Assembly (NCBI GenBank): GCA_031291055.1
Contig: JARLJU010000090.1
Span: forward strand, 1 to 64,000
From: Rudaea sp.
GTDB taxonomy: Bacteria; Pseudomonadota; Gammaproteobacteria; Xanthomonadales; Rhodanobacteraceae
Direction of reading: 5' to 3'
DNA: 64,000 nt
Shown: piece by piece, positions 47,236 through 57,493 of the stretch
Layout: each line of letters begins with the position of its first letter
Position numbering within the stretch: the stretch's first letter is position 1
Program-made: the position numbers and the translations under genes
Notes under the pieces: model-generated
The model's input: only the letters and a program-made list of their open reading frames with translations
Databases searched by the model: none
What the model was told of the DNA's origin: nothing

Positions 47236-48850
47236 TCACCCCCCACCTCATGATGTACCGCCGCCCGTGCGCAAGCCTCGCGCGCGTTGGCTACCCTCGC
47301 TCGTCTGGCTGATCCCCCTCGTTGCGGCGGTGGTCGGGCTTTCGTTGTTGATCAACACGCTAGCATCGCGCGGGCCCGAGATCACCGTCACATTTCGCAC
47401 CGCCGAAGGCCTGACACCGGGCAAGACCCCTGTGCGCTACAAGGACGTCGATATCGGCTTGGTCAAGACGGCACGGCTGGCAGCGGACCGTTCGCATGTG
47501 ATCGCAACGATTGCGTTGACCAAGGACGCGGAGACCTTCGCCGTGGCCGACACACGCTTCTGGGTGGTGCGGCCTCGCTTTGCCATCAGCGGCGTGTCGG
47601 GGCTCGAGACGCTGCTATCGGGCGCATATATCGGCGTGGATGCCGGCAAGTCAAGCGAGACGACGCGCAGCTTCACCGGGCTCGAAGTCCCGCCGACTGT
47701 CACTGCCGACGCTTCAGGCAGGCAGTTCGTGCTGCGTGCGCAAGACCTGGGCTCGCTCGACATCGGCTCACCGGTCTACTATCGTCGCGTGCAGGTCGGG
47801 CATGTCGTAGCGTATCAACTCGAGCCGAACGGCCACGACATCACGCTGCGGATCTTTGTCAACAAGCCTTATGACAAGCTCGTCTGCGCCGATACGCGCT
47901 TCTGGCATGCCAGCGGCGTCGACCTCAAGCTCGATGCGAACGGGCTGAAGTTGTCCACGCAGTCGCTGGTCACCGTGATGCTTGGTGGCCTGGCCTTCCA
48001 GGCGCCGGAGCACTCGACTGCGCACGCCACGGCCGCCGAGAACACCGAGTTCCTGCTTGCGGCGGACCAGTCGGAAGCCATGAAGGAGCCGGAGGAACTC
48101 GCCCCCGCACTGGCAGTGCTCAACTTCGATCAGTCCGTGCGCGGCCTGTCTCCAGGTGCGCCAGTCGATTTCCGCGGTGTGACCGTCGGGCAAGTGCGCT
48201 CGATCGGTATCGAATACCAGCGTGACAAGAAGGCCTTCCGCATGCCCGTGGTGGTGGAACTCTATCCGTCTCGCATGGGTCTGCACGAGAAAGACGTGGC
48301 TGACGACGCGCGCAAGCTCGCCATCGTGCATAGCCTGGTACAGCGCGGCATGCGTGCGCAGTTGCGCACCGGCAACCTGCTGACAGGCCAGCTCTATGTG
48401 GCACTCGATTTCTTTCCAAAGGCAACTCTGCCGACTGATCTGGACCTGAACGGGTCGCTGCCCGAGTTCCCCACCACGCCGGGCACCTTCGACGAGCTGC
48501 AAGCCAAGCTTGGCGACATTGTGACCAAGATCGGCAAAGTGCCGTTTGACCAGATCGGGCAGGACGCGCGCACGGCGATGGTGTCTATGAACAAAATGCT
48601 CGTCAACGCGGACAAGCTCGTGGCACAGGTCAATGGCGATGTGGCACCTGAAGTGCTTGCCGCACTGAAGGATGTGCGTCGCACGCTCGCCACGGCCAAT
48701 GGCGCGCTGGCGCCCGACGCATCGCTGCAGCAGGATACGCGTCGGATGATGCAGGAACTCACGCAAACGGCAGTCTCGCTGCGCACGCTGACCGACTATC
48801 TCGAGCGGCATCCCGAAGCACTGCTGCAAGGCAAGAGGGAAGAGAAATGA
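47219..48850 (+). CDS. pqiB: PqiB-family MCE-domain protein
   Basis: ITVTFRTAEGLTPGKTPVRYKDVDIGLVK and further MCE repeats; N-terminal TM. Confidence 0.94.
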   Translation: MPEHTNHPPPHDVPPPVRKPRARWLPSLVWLIPLVAAVVGLSLLINTLASRGPEITVTFRTAEGLTPGKTPVRYKDVDIGLVKTARLAADRSHVIATIALTKDAETFAVADTRFWVVRPRFAISGVSGLETLLSGAYIGVDAGKSSETTRSFTGLEVPPTVTADASGRQFVLRAQDLGSLDIGSPVYYRRVQVGHVVAYQLEPNGHDITLRIFVNKPYDKLVCADTRFWHASGVDLKLDANGLKLSTQSLVTVMLGGLAFQAPEHSTAHATAAENTEFLLAADQSEAMKEPEELAPALAVLNFDQSVRGLSPGAPVDFRGVTVGQVRSIGIEYQRDKKAFRMPVVVELYPSRMGLHEKDVADDARKLAIVHSLVQRGMRAQLRTGNLLTGQLYVALDFFPKATLPTDLDLNGSLPEFPTTPGTFDELQAKLGDIVTKIGKVPFDQIGQDARTAMVSMNKMLVNADKLVAQVNGDVAPEVLAALKDVRRTLATANGALAPDASLQQDTRRMMQELTQTAVSLRTLTDYLERHPEALLQGKREEK

Positions 48851-49455
48851 TGAAACGTATGACGCTGCTTTTTACACTGGCCGCTGCGGCCACGACCATG
48901 ATGTGCGGCTGCGCGTCGCCCGAGGCGCGTTACTACACGCTGGCAGCCAGTCGCTCCAACGCCACGCCGGCCGTGACAGGGCGAGCCAGCCGTAGCAGCG
49001 AACCGTTATGGATCGAGGTCACGCCGGTGCGCGTGCCCGAACGGCTGAACCGCATTCAACTGGTGGTGCGTGACGGCACCAGCGGGGAGGTGAAGCTGCT
49101 CGACACATCGCGCTGGACGTCCCCGTTACCCGACGAGCTACGCGATGCACTGTCGCAGCAACTGCAATCGACGCTTGGCGCGCTGGATGTCTACCAGCAC
49201 GGCCTGCCGGCGACGCAGCCGGCCTTCCGGGTAACGACCGAGGTGGTAAACCTCGACGCCAATGTGAGCAAGTGGGCCGCGGCGACCATCGCCTGGACCG
49301 TGCGGCGACTGCCGGATGGCAAGGTTCTGAGCGGCCGCACCGAAACAGAGGTGCCCGCGCCCGGGCAGATGGAGGGCGTGGTGAATGCGTATCGGGAGAT
49401 CCTCGCCGCAACCGCGGCCGACATAGCAGCCGGCGTGCAATCCCTTGACCGCTAG
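48847..49455 (+). CDS. pqiC: PqiC-family outer-membrane lipoprotein
   Basis: MMCGCASPEARYYTLAA lipobox plus ABC-type auxiliary lipoprotein fold. Confidence 0.9.
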   Translation: MMKRMTLLFTLAAAATTMMCGCASPEARYYTLAASRSNATPAVTGRASRSSEPLWIEVTPVRVPERLNRIQLVVRDGTSGEVKLLDTSRWTSPLPDELRDALSQQLQSTLGALDVYQHGLPATQPAFRVTTEVVNLDANVSKWAAATIAWTVRRLPDGKVLSGRTETEVPAPGQMEGVVNAYREILAATAADIAAGVQSLDR

Positions 49456-49487
49456 ACGTGACACGCCCCGCACATTGTGCACGGCGA

Positions 49488-49512
49488 AGCGGGCGGCCAG
49501 CCCGCTTTTTTT
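49488..49512 (+). terminator. Rho-independent terminator after pqiC
   Basis: agcgggc-ggcca-gcccgct followed by a T run. Confidence 0.9.
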
Positions 49513-49539
49513 GCGCCACCTAGGTGTTAACGACATACA

Positions 49540-49552
49540 TGTCATTATGACA
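49540..49552. promoter_or_regulatory. Palindrome site 3 (TGTCATTATGACA), upstream of the aromatic catabolic operon
   Basis: Perfect 6-1-6 palindrome between the pqiC terminator and the dioxygenase start. Confidence 0.7.
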
Positions 49553-49671
49553 CTTAGACTATTATTAAATCCGTAAACGACGTCGCCTGCCAACACATGC
49601 CGACGTCGCAAGCGCCGTGGCCCCTCCTTGGCGGCACCAGCATGCACGGCGCAAATCAAAAACAGTGACAA

Positions 49672-50838
49672 ATGGACCGCATAGCGGTTGGAGACCTCAT
49701 GCCCAAGTCAACTGGAGTACTCCGTCAGCCGGAGTCTTATCCGGAGAGTCGGCTGCCACCTGGCGTGCAGCGACTGCTTCGCCCACAGCCATGCGGCAGA
49801 GCCGTGGAGCTGGCGTTCCTTCGCTGGGAAAAGAAGGACCTGCCGGCGACTGAACGCTTCTGGCGCGATTTCGGCATGCAACTGGTCAGCGTCTCGCCTG
49901 ACCGGATCACGGCCCGTGGCGTCGGGACGGCCCCTTGCATTGCCGTGGCCGAGCGTTCGGCGGCGAGCCGCTTCGTTGGGCCTGCCTTTCGCATGTCCGA
50001 CGATAGCGACTTGCATCGGTATGTCGATCGCTTTGGCGCCACGTGGTTGTCCGAACAACAGATTCCCGGAGGCGGCCGCGGTATCGAGCTATTCGATCCC
50101 TCCGGCCGTAGTGTCTGGCTCGTGCAAGGCCAGCAGCGTGTCGAAGCGCTGCCCATGCGCGCACCCATGACGTTGACCAACACGGCACAACATGCGCCGC
50201 GAGTCAACCGCACCGTTCGCACCCCGATTGAGCCGGCCAGTATTGTCCGGCTGGGTCATGTTGTCTTTCAAACCGTGGACTTTGCCACCATGGCGGCGTG
50301 GTACATGACCGTACTTGGTGTCATTCCTACCGATGTGCAGTACCTCGCGGATGGCAGTCCCAACCTGGCCTTCTGCCGGCTCGACCTTGGCCAGGCGCCC
50401 GCCGACCACCACACCCTCGTACTGGTGGGTGGCATCGAAGAGAAATACGAGCACAGCGCGTACGAAGTCATCGATCTCGATGCGCTCGGGCAAGGTCAGC
50501 AGGTGCTGCGTGCGCAAGGCCATTCGCACATGTGGGGCATCGGGCGGCATTTGCTGGGCAGCCAGTTGTTCGACTACTGGCGCGATCCGGACGGCTTCGA
50601 GCTGGAGCACTACACCGACGGCGACCTGTTCACCGCGGATTTCGAAACCGCTTACTCGCCGCTTGATTTCGGCGGGATCTGGGCCTGGGGGGCAGACGCA
50701 CCGGCTTGCATGAAGCCAAGAAAGACTTTGCGCAATGTGCTGAACGTGCTGAGGCTGGTGCAACGCAAGGCGATTGCGCCGGCGCGGCTCAAGCTGATCG
50801 AAACGGCACTGGGTGCACCCGCCAGACCCTGGCTTTAG
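49672..50838 (+). CDS. Extradiol-dioxygenase-like VOC family protein
   Basis: Two VOC halves; GHVVFQTVDFATMAAWY, EHSAYEVIDLDAL, DPDGFELEHYTDGD. Confidence 0.88.
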   Translation: MDRIAVGDLMPKSTGVLRQPESYPESRLPPGVQRLLRPQPCGRAVELAFLRWEKKDLPATERFWRDFGMQLVSVSPDRITARGVGTAPCIAVAERSAASRFVGPAFRMSDDSDLHRYVDRFGATWLSEQQIPGGGRGIELFDPSGRSVWLVQGQQRVEALPMRAPMTLTNTAQHAPRVNRTVRTPIEPASIVRLGHVVFQTVDFATMAAWYMTVLGVIPTDVQYLADGSPNLAFCRLDLGQAPADHHTLVLVGGIEEKYEHSAYEVIDLDALGQGQQVLRAQGHSHMWGIGRHLLGSQLFDYWRDPDGFELEHYTDGDLFTADFETAYSPLDFGGIWAWGADAPACMKPRKTLRNVLNVLRLVQRKAIAPARLKLIETALGAPARPWL

Positions 50839-50864
50839 AACTTGGCAATTCCATAGGAAGTATC

Positions 50865-51821
50865 ATGTCTCGTACCGTCATTCGCTACATCCATACGGAT
50901 GGCCCGCAATGGGGCATTCTCTTTGGCGCGCGCATCGCGCCGTTGCAGGGCAACGCCGCGACCACTGGCGAGTTGCTTGCCAAACACTGGCAGAGCATCT
51001 GGCAAGTGCCGGCGGCGCAGGCAACGATTCCGCGCGAGGCCGTCCAGCTTCTCGCCCCCATCACGCAGAACCAGCAATTCCTCTGCCAAGGTATCAACTA
51101 CCGCAGCCACGTCATGGAATCCGGCCTGCGTGTCGAGAATATTCCCTTCAACACCATCTTCACGAAGGCATCCTCATGCATCACGGCCGCGGATGCTCCG
51201 GTTACCTCCCCGGACCACGTCAAGCTGCTCGACTACGAAATCGAGCTCGGGCTGGTGCTGCGGCGGGACTTGCAACCGGGCGTGAAGGTCAGCCCTGACG
51301 CTCTCGGTGATTGGCTTGCCGGCGTAACCATCGTCAATGACCTGTCGGCGCGTGACGTGCAATTGCCGCAGGGTCAGTTCTACAAGGGCAAGAGCTATCG
51401 CGGCTTCGGGCCGGTTGGCCCTGGGCTCATATTGCTGACACCGGAAGAGTGGCAACGTTGGCCGGAATTGCGGATGCGCCTGGATGTCAACGGACAGCCC
51501 CGGCAGGACGCCTACTGCGCAGATATGATCCACGCGCCGGCGTCAACCTTGACGGAACTGGCATCCATGCACGACGTTCACACGGGCGACCTGATCGCCA
51601 CCGGTACGCCTGCCGGTTGCGCGGCCCGCGCGCCGGGCAAGCTCGCCATGTTCATGGCGAAACATTTTCTCAGCGACGCAGGTAAATGGCGCATGTTTGT
51701 GCGCCGCGGCATGACCAATCCCGCCTACCTTCGGCCCGGCGATAGCATCCGGGCCTCGATTCGCACGGATGACGGCACCATCGACCTGGGTGAGCAGACC
51801 ACTGTTATCGCACCGGCATGA
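50865..51821 (+). CDS. Fumarylacetoacetate hydrolase family protein
   Basis: DYEIELGLVL, NDLSARDVQ and DLIATGTPAG motifs; ATG at 50865. Confidence 0.93.
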   Translation: MSRTVIRYIHTDGPQWGILFGARIAPLQGNAATTGELLAKHWQSIWQVPAAQATIPREAVQLLAPITQNQQFLCQGINYRSHVMESGLRVENIPFNTIFTKASSCITAADAPVTSPDHVKLLDYEIELGLVLRRDLQPGVKVSPDALGDWLAGVTIVNDLSARDVQLPQGQFYKGKSYRGFGPVGPGLILLTPEEWQRWPELRMRLDVNGQPRQDAYCADMIHAPASTLTELASMHDVHTGDLIATGTPAGCAARAPGKLAMFMAKHFLSDAGKWRMFVRRGMTNPAYLRPGDSIRASIRTDDGTIDLGEQTTVIAPA

Positions 51822-51889
51822 CGACCACGCCAATCGGCGACGAAACATGTGGCATCCCATCGCAGCATTTGGAATGAGAGTGAAGTCTT

Positions 51890-53806
51890 ATGAGCAGCCT
51901 AGCAATCAACCCCATGCCAGAGGTCGTCAGGCGACTGGAGGACGTGGAACAGATCGAACTGACGCCGTGGCAGGACGTGGTCCACGCCACTGATACTTAC
52001 ATGGTGCTACGGAGCGCTTGCGAGCGGTGGTCGAAACGCGTGGCCCTGCGACTGCTGCTGGACGGCAGCGCCTGCGCGCCGACGCGCGACGTCCGTTATT
52101 CCGAATTGCTGGAGGGCATCCATCGCACCGCCAATGCACTCCACCGCCTGGGTGTCACGCCGGGGGTGCCAGTCGCCATCCTGTTGCCGAACCTGATCGA
52201 GGGCCACCTGGCGCTATGGGGCGCGGAAGCTGCCGGCATTGCCAGCCCGATCAACCCGATGCTGGAATCCAGCTACGTTGCGCGAATCTGCGAAGAGACG
52301 GGAGCAAAAGTTGTGATCGCGCTGGGGCCCACCACGGAAGGGGGCATCTGGGAAAAAGCGGTGGACGTCGCGGACAGGCTGCCTCGGATCGAGACGATCC
52401 TGCAGGTCGACCCGACGGCCGCGATGGGGCGGCGTACCGGTTCCGGCGGTCACATCCCGCGCGGCAAGAGGCCGAGCCGTCCCGGCGTGCAGGTGCTTGA
52501 CTTCCATGACGCGCTGGCCGAATCCGACGGCACGCGGCTGATCAGCGGGCGGCGATTCACGCCCGCCGAGCCGTGCGCCTATTTTCATACGGGTGGCACC
52601 ACCGGGTACCCCAAGGTGGCCGTGCACAGTCACCTGAACGAAGCCGTGATGGCATGGGTCCTTCAACGGATCGACGACCGGCGCAATGTGATGCTGGCGG
52701 GGTTGCCCCTTTTTCACGTCAATGGCGCCATGGTGACCGGACTCGGCGCGCTTCATAGTGGTTCGGAGATCGTCATGTTGACCGCTGGCGGGTATCGGAC
52801 GCCGGGCCTGCTGGACGCCTTCTGGGAGATTGCCAACCGATTTGGGGCCACCACCTTTTCCGCCGTACCAACCATCCTGGCGGCACTGCTTTCCAGGCCG
52901 TTGCCTGCGCACGGTATCCCGACCTTGCGCCACGTCCTCTGTGGTGCCGCGCCGCTACCCAGCCAGGTCGCACACGAGTTTGAAAAGCTCACCGGTGTTC
53001 GCATCCACGAGGGATATGGCCTGACGGAAGGTAGTTGCGTGTCCACCGTCAACCCGCCACAAGCCACGCCCAAGGCCGGTACCGTTGGCATCCGCATTCC
53101 GTATCAGGAATTGAAGCTGTTCAAGCTATGCGCGGACGGCAGGCCCGCCGAGCTTGCCGAAGCCGGTACGACCGGCGTGATCGGCATACGCGGCCCCAAT
53201 GTGTTTCCCGGCTACCTCAGGGAGGCCGACAACCGGGGCATCTGGATCGAGGGCGGATGGTTCAACACGGGCGACCTGGGCCGCCTTGACGCGGACGGAT
53301 CTCTCACGCTGTGCGGCCGCGCGAAAGATCTGATTATCCGTGGCGGCCACAACATCGATCCGTCGATGATCGAGGACACGATCGCCGCACACCCCGACGT
53401 CGCCATGGTCGCTGCGGTCGGGCAGCCGGACACCCATGCGGGCGAATTGCCGGTAGCCTTCGCGGTACTCAGGCCAGGCGCACAGGCCTGCAGCGAGACG
53501 TTGATGGCATACGCGCGGGAGAGGATTCCTGAACGTGCGGCGGTGCCGGTGCGCATCGAAATCATGCCCGCGCTGCCCCTTACCGCCGTCGGCAAGGTCT
53601 CCAAGCCGGACTTGCGGCTGCTCACCATCGAGCACGTCATCCAGGCGGCGCTTGCCGAGCATGGCATGTCCGACGCCCGCGTCAAGGCCCGGCACTGCCC
53701 CGAGCGCGGCGCCGTGGCCGACATCTCCGGTCCGGTCGCGTCACGTGAGGCGGCGATGGCCCTGGTGGCTCGCTATCCCGTGATTCCCGCATGGCAGGAG
53801 CAATGA
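51890..53806 (+). CDS. AMP-dependent acyl-CoA synthetase/ligase
   Basis: YFHTGGTTGYPKVAVHSH, HEGYGLTEGS and GRAKDLIIRGGHNI motifs. Confidence 0.94.
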   Translation: MSSLAINPMPEVVRRLEDVEQIELTPWQDVVHATDTYMVLRSACERWSKRVALRLLLDGSACAPTRDVRYSELLEGIHRTANALHRLGVTPGVPVAILLPNLIEGHLALWGAEAAGIASPINPMLESSYVARICEETGAKVVIALGPTTEGGIWEKAVDVADRLPRIETILQVDPTAAMGRRTGSGGHIPRGKRPSRPGVQVLDFHDALAESDGTRLISGRRFTPAEPCAYFHTGGTTGYPKVAVHSHLNEAVMAWVLQRIDDRRNVMLAGLPLFHVNGAMVTGLGALHSGSEIVMLTAGGYRTPGLLDAFWEIANRFGATTFSAVPTILAALLSRPLPAHGIPTLRHVLCGAAPLPSQVAHEFEKLTGVRIHEGYGLTEGSCVSTVNPPQATPKAGTVGIRIPYQELKLFKLCADGRPAELAEAGTTGVIGIRGPNVFPGYLREADNRGIWIEGGWFNTGDLGRLDADGSLTLCGRAKDLIIRGGHNIDPSMIEDTIAAHPDVAMVAAVGQPDTHAGELPVAFAVLRPGAQACSETLMAYARERIPERAAVPVRIEIMPALPLTAVGKVSKPDLRLLTIEHVIQAALAEHGMSDARVKARHCPERGAVADISGPVASREAAMALVARYPVIPAWQEQ

Positions 53807-55452
53807 TGACGAACGCCGAGAAGACCGCGCAGGGGAACATGCTCGATACGGATGTCCTGCTTGTTGGACTGGGGCCGGTGGGGGCAGCGCTGGCCAACCT
53901 GCTTGGCCGCTACGGGATCCGCGTCCTGGCCATCGACCGCGCCACGGAGATCTTTGCCAAACCGCGCGCAATCGCGCTGGACAACGAGGCCCTGCGCATT
54001 CTGCAGCTCGTGGGCGTAGCGGAGGGAGAATTCGCCACGGTGGCAATTCCAAAGGTGCAATACCGCTCGCCGCTGTTCGGCCGCTTTGCGCGCATCAACA
54101 GCGCAAGGATCGTCGACGGCCATCCGATGCTCGTCACGTTCTACCAGCCGGAGCTGGAGGCGGTGCTGCGCAAGAAGCTGTCAGCGTACCGCACCGTGGA
54201 CGTTCGGCTCGGGGCTGAACTCCAGTCCTTCGTCGATGATGGTCACCATGTGCATGCCGTCGTGAAATCAGCTGGCTCGCCCGACCTGCAGGTCAGGGCG
54301 AAATATATGGTGGGCATCGATGGCGCAGGTTCACTGGTCCGGCGTGAGCTGGGGCTTGATTTCGAGGGTCGCACATTCCAGCAGGACTGGCTGATCGTCG
54401 ACGCACTTGGCGTGCCGAATCCCATTGACCATTGCGAATTTCTCTGCGACCCGGCAAGGCCAACGCCGCATATGGTGGCGCCCGGGGGCCGCCAGCGCTG
54501 GGAATTCATGTTGAAGCCGGGAGAACGCGCCGAGGAAATGGAACGGCCTGAATCAGTGCGCAAGCTGCTCGCACCGTGGTGCGATGTAGACAAGATCCAG
54601 ATCGAACGCACCGCGGTATATCGATTTCACGCGCGAGAAGCGAAGTCTTTCTCGAAAGGTCGATGTTTCCTGGCCGGTGATGCCGCTCACATTACGCCGC
54701 CTTTTGCCGGGCAAGGATTGGTGGCCGGCCTGCGGGACGTGGCAAACCTGGGGTGGAAGCTGGCGTGGGTGCTACGCGGCCAGGCCAGCGAGCAGATTCT
54801 CGACAGCTATGACCAGGAACGCCGGCCTCACGCAAGAAAGATCATCAACCTGGCGCGCTTTCTTGGGGCACTTGTCATGCCACGCAACCGAGCAGCGGCA
54901 CTCGCCATACACGGGTGCATGAGCGCGATAAGGTTGTTGCCACGCGGCCGTGCCTTGTTCGAAGACTTGAAAGTGAAGCCCGCAAACACGTTCGACAAAG
55001 GCCTGTTCGTGCGCGCGCCCGGCACCGAGAAATTGCGTGCCGGTTCAAGTTTTCCACAGGGCTGGGTCCGGCCGGCAGAAAGCGCAATCCCGACACTCAG
55101 CGACGAGTGCCTGGGGCTTGAGTGGGCAGTCATCGGATTCGGCTTCGACCCCGCGACGCATCTGTCGTCTGAGCTCATGGTGCGCTGGTCTCTCGCTGGC
55201 GGCAAGGTGTGGCAATGGTGCCAGCTTGCCCAGGCGCAGCATCTCGCGCCCAAGGGCCGGCGCCTTGAAGCGCTGGATGAGGCCGTGTTGCCCCGCGTGG
55301 CCCCGCTCGACTGGTTGGTGGTGGTTCGCCCGGACCGATGCGTGCTCGCCGAAGGCCCGGCCTCTCAGGCCGAGCACATCCTCCAGCGCGCCCTTGATTT
55401 GATCAATCCGCCACAGCTACGCCTAGACATGCGCCTCCCCAAGGCCGCCTGA
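53803..55452 (+). CDS. FAD-dependent aromatic hydroxylase, MhpA-like (3-(3-hydroxyphenyl)propionate hydroxylase family)
   Basis: GLGPVGAALANLLGRYGIRVLAIDR, FLAGDAAHITPPFAGQGLVAGLRDVANLGWKLAWV. Confidence 0.93.
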   Translation: MMTNAEKTAQGNMLDTDVLLVGLGPVGAALANLLGRYGIRVLAIDRATEIFAKPRAIALDNEALRILQLVGVAEGEFATVAIPKVQYRSPLFGRFARINSARIVDGHPMLVTFYQPELEAVLRKKLSAYRTVDVRLGAELQSFVDDGHHVHAVVKSAGSPDLQVRAKYMVGIDGAGSLVRRELGLDFEGRTFQQDWLIVDALGVPNPIDHCEFLCDPARPTPHMVAPGGRQRWEFMLKPGERAEEMERPESVRKLLAPWCDVDKIQIERTAVYRFHAREAKSFSKGRCFLAGDAAHITPPFAGQGLVAGLRDVANLGWKLAWVLRGQASEQILDSYDQERRPHARKIINLARFLGALVMPRNRAAALAIHGCMSAIRLLPRGRALFEDLKVKPANTFDKGLFVRAPGTEKLRAGSSFPQGWVRPAESAIPTLSDECLGLEWAVIGFGFDPATHLSSELMVRWSLAGGKVWQWCQLAQAQHLAPKGRRLEALDEAVLPRVAPLDWLVVVRPDRCVLAEGPASQAEHILQRALDLINPPQLRLDMRLPKAA

Positions 55453-55567
55453 AGCACCCATCGCCCCGCAGACAGATAACAAGCACAACAGACCTTCTGG
55501 CGCCAGTTCATGGCGCCTGCGGGCGGGGCTTCTTTTACGCCGCTTCAATAACAAGGAGGAGACCCTT

Positions 55568-56662
55568 GTGTTGCAGACTTCTGCTTATTGCCTTTCCATC
55601 GCGGCAATCACTTGCCTTGCAAGCATGACCGCACATGCCGGAGAAGACTTTCAGGTGCGGTACAACATAGCAGGCAGCATCGGAGGGGAAATGTTCACCC
55701 CCCCGGATGCCGCCGGGCTTGCAGTTGGCGTTGCAGCAACCTACATCGACATCAGGAAGGTGACCGGCAACGATGGCAACACACTGACGAAGCCGATCCC
55801 CGGTGGCGCCATTCCACTTCCGTCCCCCACCCCCGTGACGGCGTATCCCACGTATGGCGCCAATACCGCCCAGATCCCTGCCTCAGGCACTTTCAAGCTG
55901 TTCAACCTCGGCGTTGGCTACATCACCAACGCGGACTATGGCGGCGGTCGCTTCGCGTTCGGCGGCGTTCTGCCGTACGGCGTCAAATCCCAATCGGTCA
56001 GGGCTACCGCCGCAACGCCAGCCGTGCAGGCGAACCCCGCAGTCCCCGCGGCCGCACAACAGGCCATCGCAAGCCAGTTCGGCGCGACATATCAGTCCAA
56101 CCTTGCCGGCGAAGCGGCCAGTTCCAGTGGCGACGTATCGGGTATCGGAGACCTGGAGTTGCAAGGTGGCTGGCTCTATACGACTGAGCAGCTGCGCGTG
56201 TTGCTGGGCGCGTCCCTCGTCATTCCGACAGGACGCTACAACGCATCGCCTGCACCCGACATAGGCACTGGTCATTTCTATACGCTGCGGCCGTCGGTGC
56301 AAGTGGCCTATCTGCCAACGCCGGACATCGCCTTCGCGGCAAAGGCGACCCTGGGCCTGAATACGAAGAATCGGGACAATGACCTGCGCAGCGGAAACTG
56401 GATCGGACTGGAAGGCGCGGCGGCATACAAGACCGGGATTGGCGTGTTCGGACTGCACACCGTCTTCGTTCAACAGTACCAGGACGACGCGAACAACCCC
56501 TGGGGTCCGAGCCGATACCGATCGCTCAATGCCGGTGCGTTCTATACCGCAATGGTGCCTGGCATTGACGCGGCGCTGACGTTGCAGTACATGGCGACAA
56601 CCAGTTCGCGCAATGCAAAGGTCGGGAGCATGACCCAGATCCGTTTGATCAAGCTATTCTGA
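55568..56662 (+). CDS. Outer-membrane transporter of the meta-pathway phenol-degradation (SphA/MetA-like) family
   Basis: Signal peptide, beta-barrel-like pattern; last gene of the catabolic operon. Confidence 0.8.
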   Translation: MLQTSAYCLSIAAITCLASMTAHAGEDFQVRYNIAGSIGGEMFTPPDAAGLAVGVAATYIDIRKVTGNDGNTLTKPIPGGAIPLPSPTPVTAYPTYGANTAQIPASGTFKLFNLGVGYITNADYGGGRFAFGGVLPYGVKSQSVRATAATPAVQANPAVPAAAQQAIASQFGATYQSNLAGEAASSSGDVSGIGDLELQGGWLYTTEQLRVLLGASLVIPTGRYNASPAPDIGTGHFYTLRPSVQVAYLPTPDIAFAAKATLGLNTKNRDNDLRSGNWIGLEGAAAYKTGIGVFGLHTVFVQQYQDDANNPWGPSRYRSLNAGAFYTAMVPGIDAALTLQYMATTSSRNAKVGSMTQIRLIKLF

Positions 56663-57178
56663 CGACGATGGCGAGACAACTGTCATCGAGTCTCGCCGTT
56701 TCCCGTGGCCTGACGACTTGGCCGCATTCAGGTCGGGAGCAGATTGTCGATCTTTCGCTGTGCCTGCTCAATTGCGACTTGCCTTTGTTCGGCACCGGCA
56801 GACACACCCTCGGCGGCGACCACTTCGAGCTGGGACACGCCAACGAAGGAGCTATGGGCCATCACACATCTCCCAGCCATTGAACGGGCGAGGCAGGCGT
56901 ACGACCTCGGCAGCAAGGAGAGGTAGTGCCGCATCTTCGCGCCGACGGACAAGAGAATCAATATCTCCTCCCTCCTCCATCAGGGGTTCGAACGTTCAAG
57001 GGCGTCAGGTGAGCTGACAGGAATTGATTCGATAACCGAGATCAGACCGGGCCGAGGCCAGCTAAAACAGGTTCTATTCAACGCGAAGATTTGAGAGATC
57101 TCAGGCACCTCTGGATGGCGTCAATCTCACAAAATGGGACTTGTCCGATTGCGCCAGTTATCGACAAGAAGACGAGTG

Positions 57179-57204
57179 AAAAAAGCCGCCCGGGGGGCGG
57201 CTTT
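57179..57204 (-). terminator. Rho-independent terminator for the 57212-57493 gene
   Basis: gccgccc-ggg-gggcggc with T run on the minus strand. Confidence 0.85.
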
Positions 57205-57211
57205 GGCCGGC

Positions 57212-57493
57212 CTATTCGCGCCGCGGTACTTTGGGCGACAGGCGATCAATGAAGGCGCGCGCCTCCCCTACCGTCACCAGGGCGAGCGCTTCTTTGATCT
57301 CCGCGTCATCGAATCCGGCTTTCTGTGCATAGATTGCCGTCGACGTGACGATTGCCGCTTTAGCCAACGGCGCTAGCGGCGTCGAAGCCTGTTGGTTGAA
57401 GCCTGCCTGATTTGCGATCCAGCGACCGCAATCGAAATCTGCCAACTCCAGCGCGCGCCGGACGAAAGCTTCGTCCTTGATTCCACGATCCAT
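57212..57493 (-). CDS. Small hypothetical protein
   Basis: ATG at 57493; complete ORF with downstream terminator. Confidence 0.6.
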   Translation of the reverse strand: MDRGIKDEAFVRRALELADFDCGRWIANQAGFNQQASTPLAPLAKAAIVTSTAIYAQKAGFDDAEIKEALALVTVGEARAFIDRLSPKVPRRE

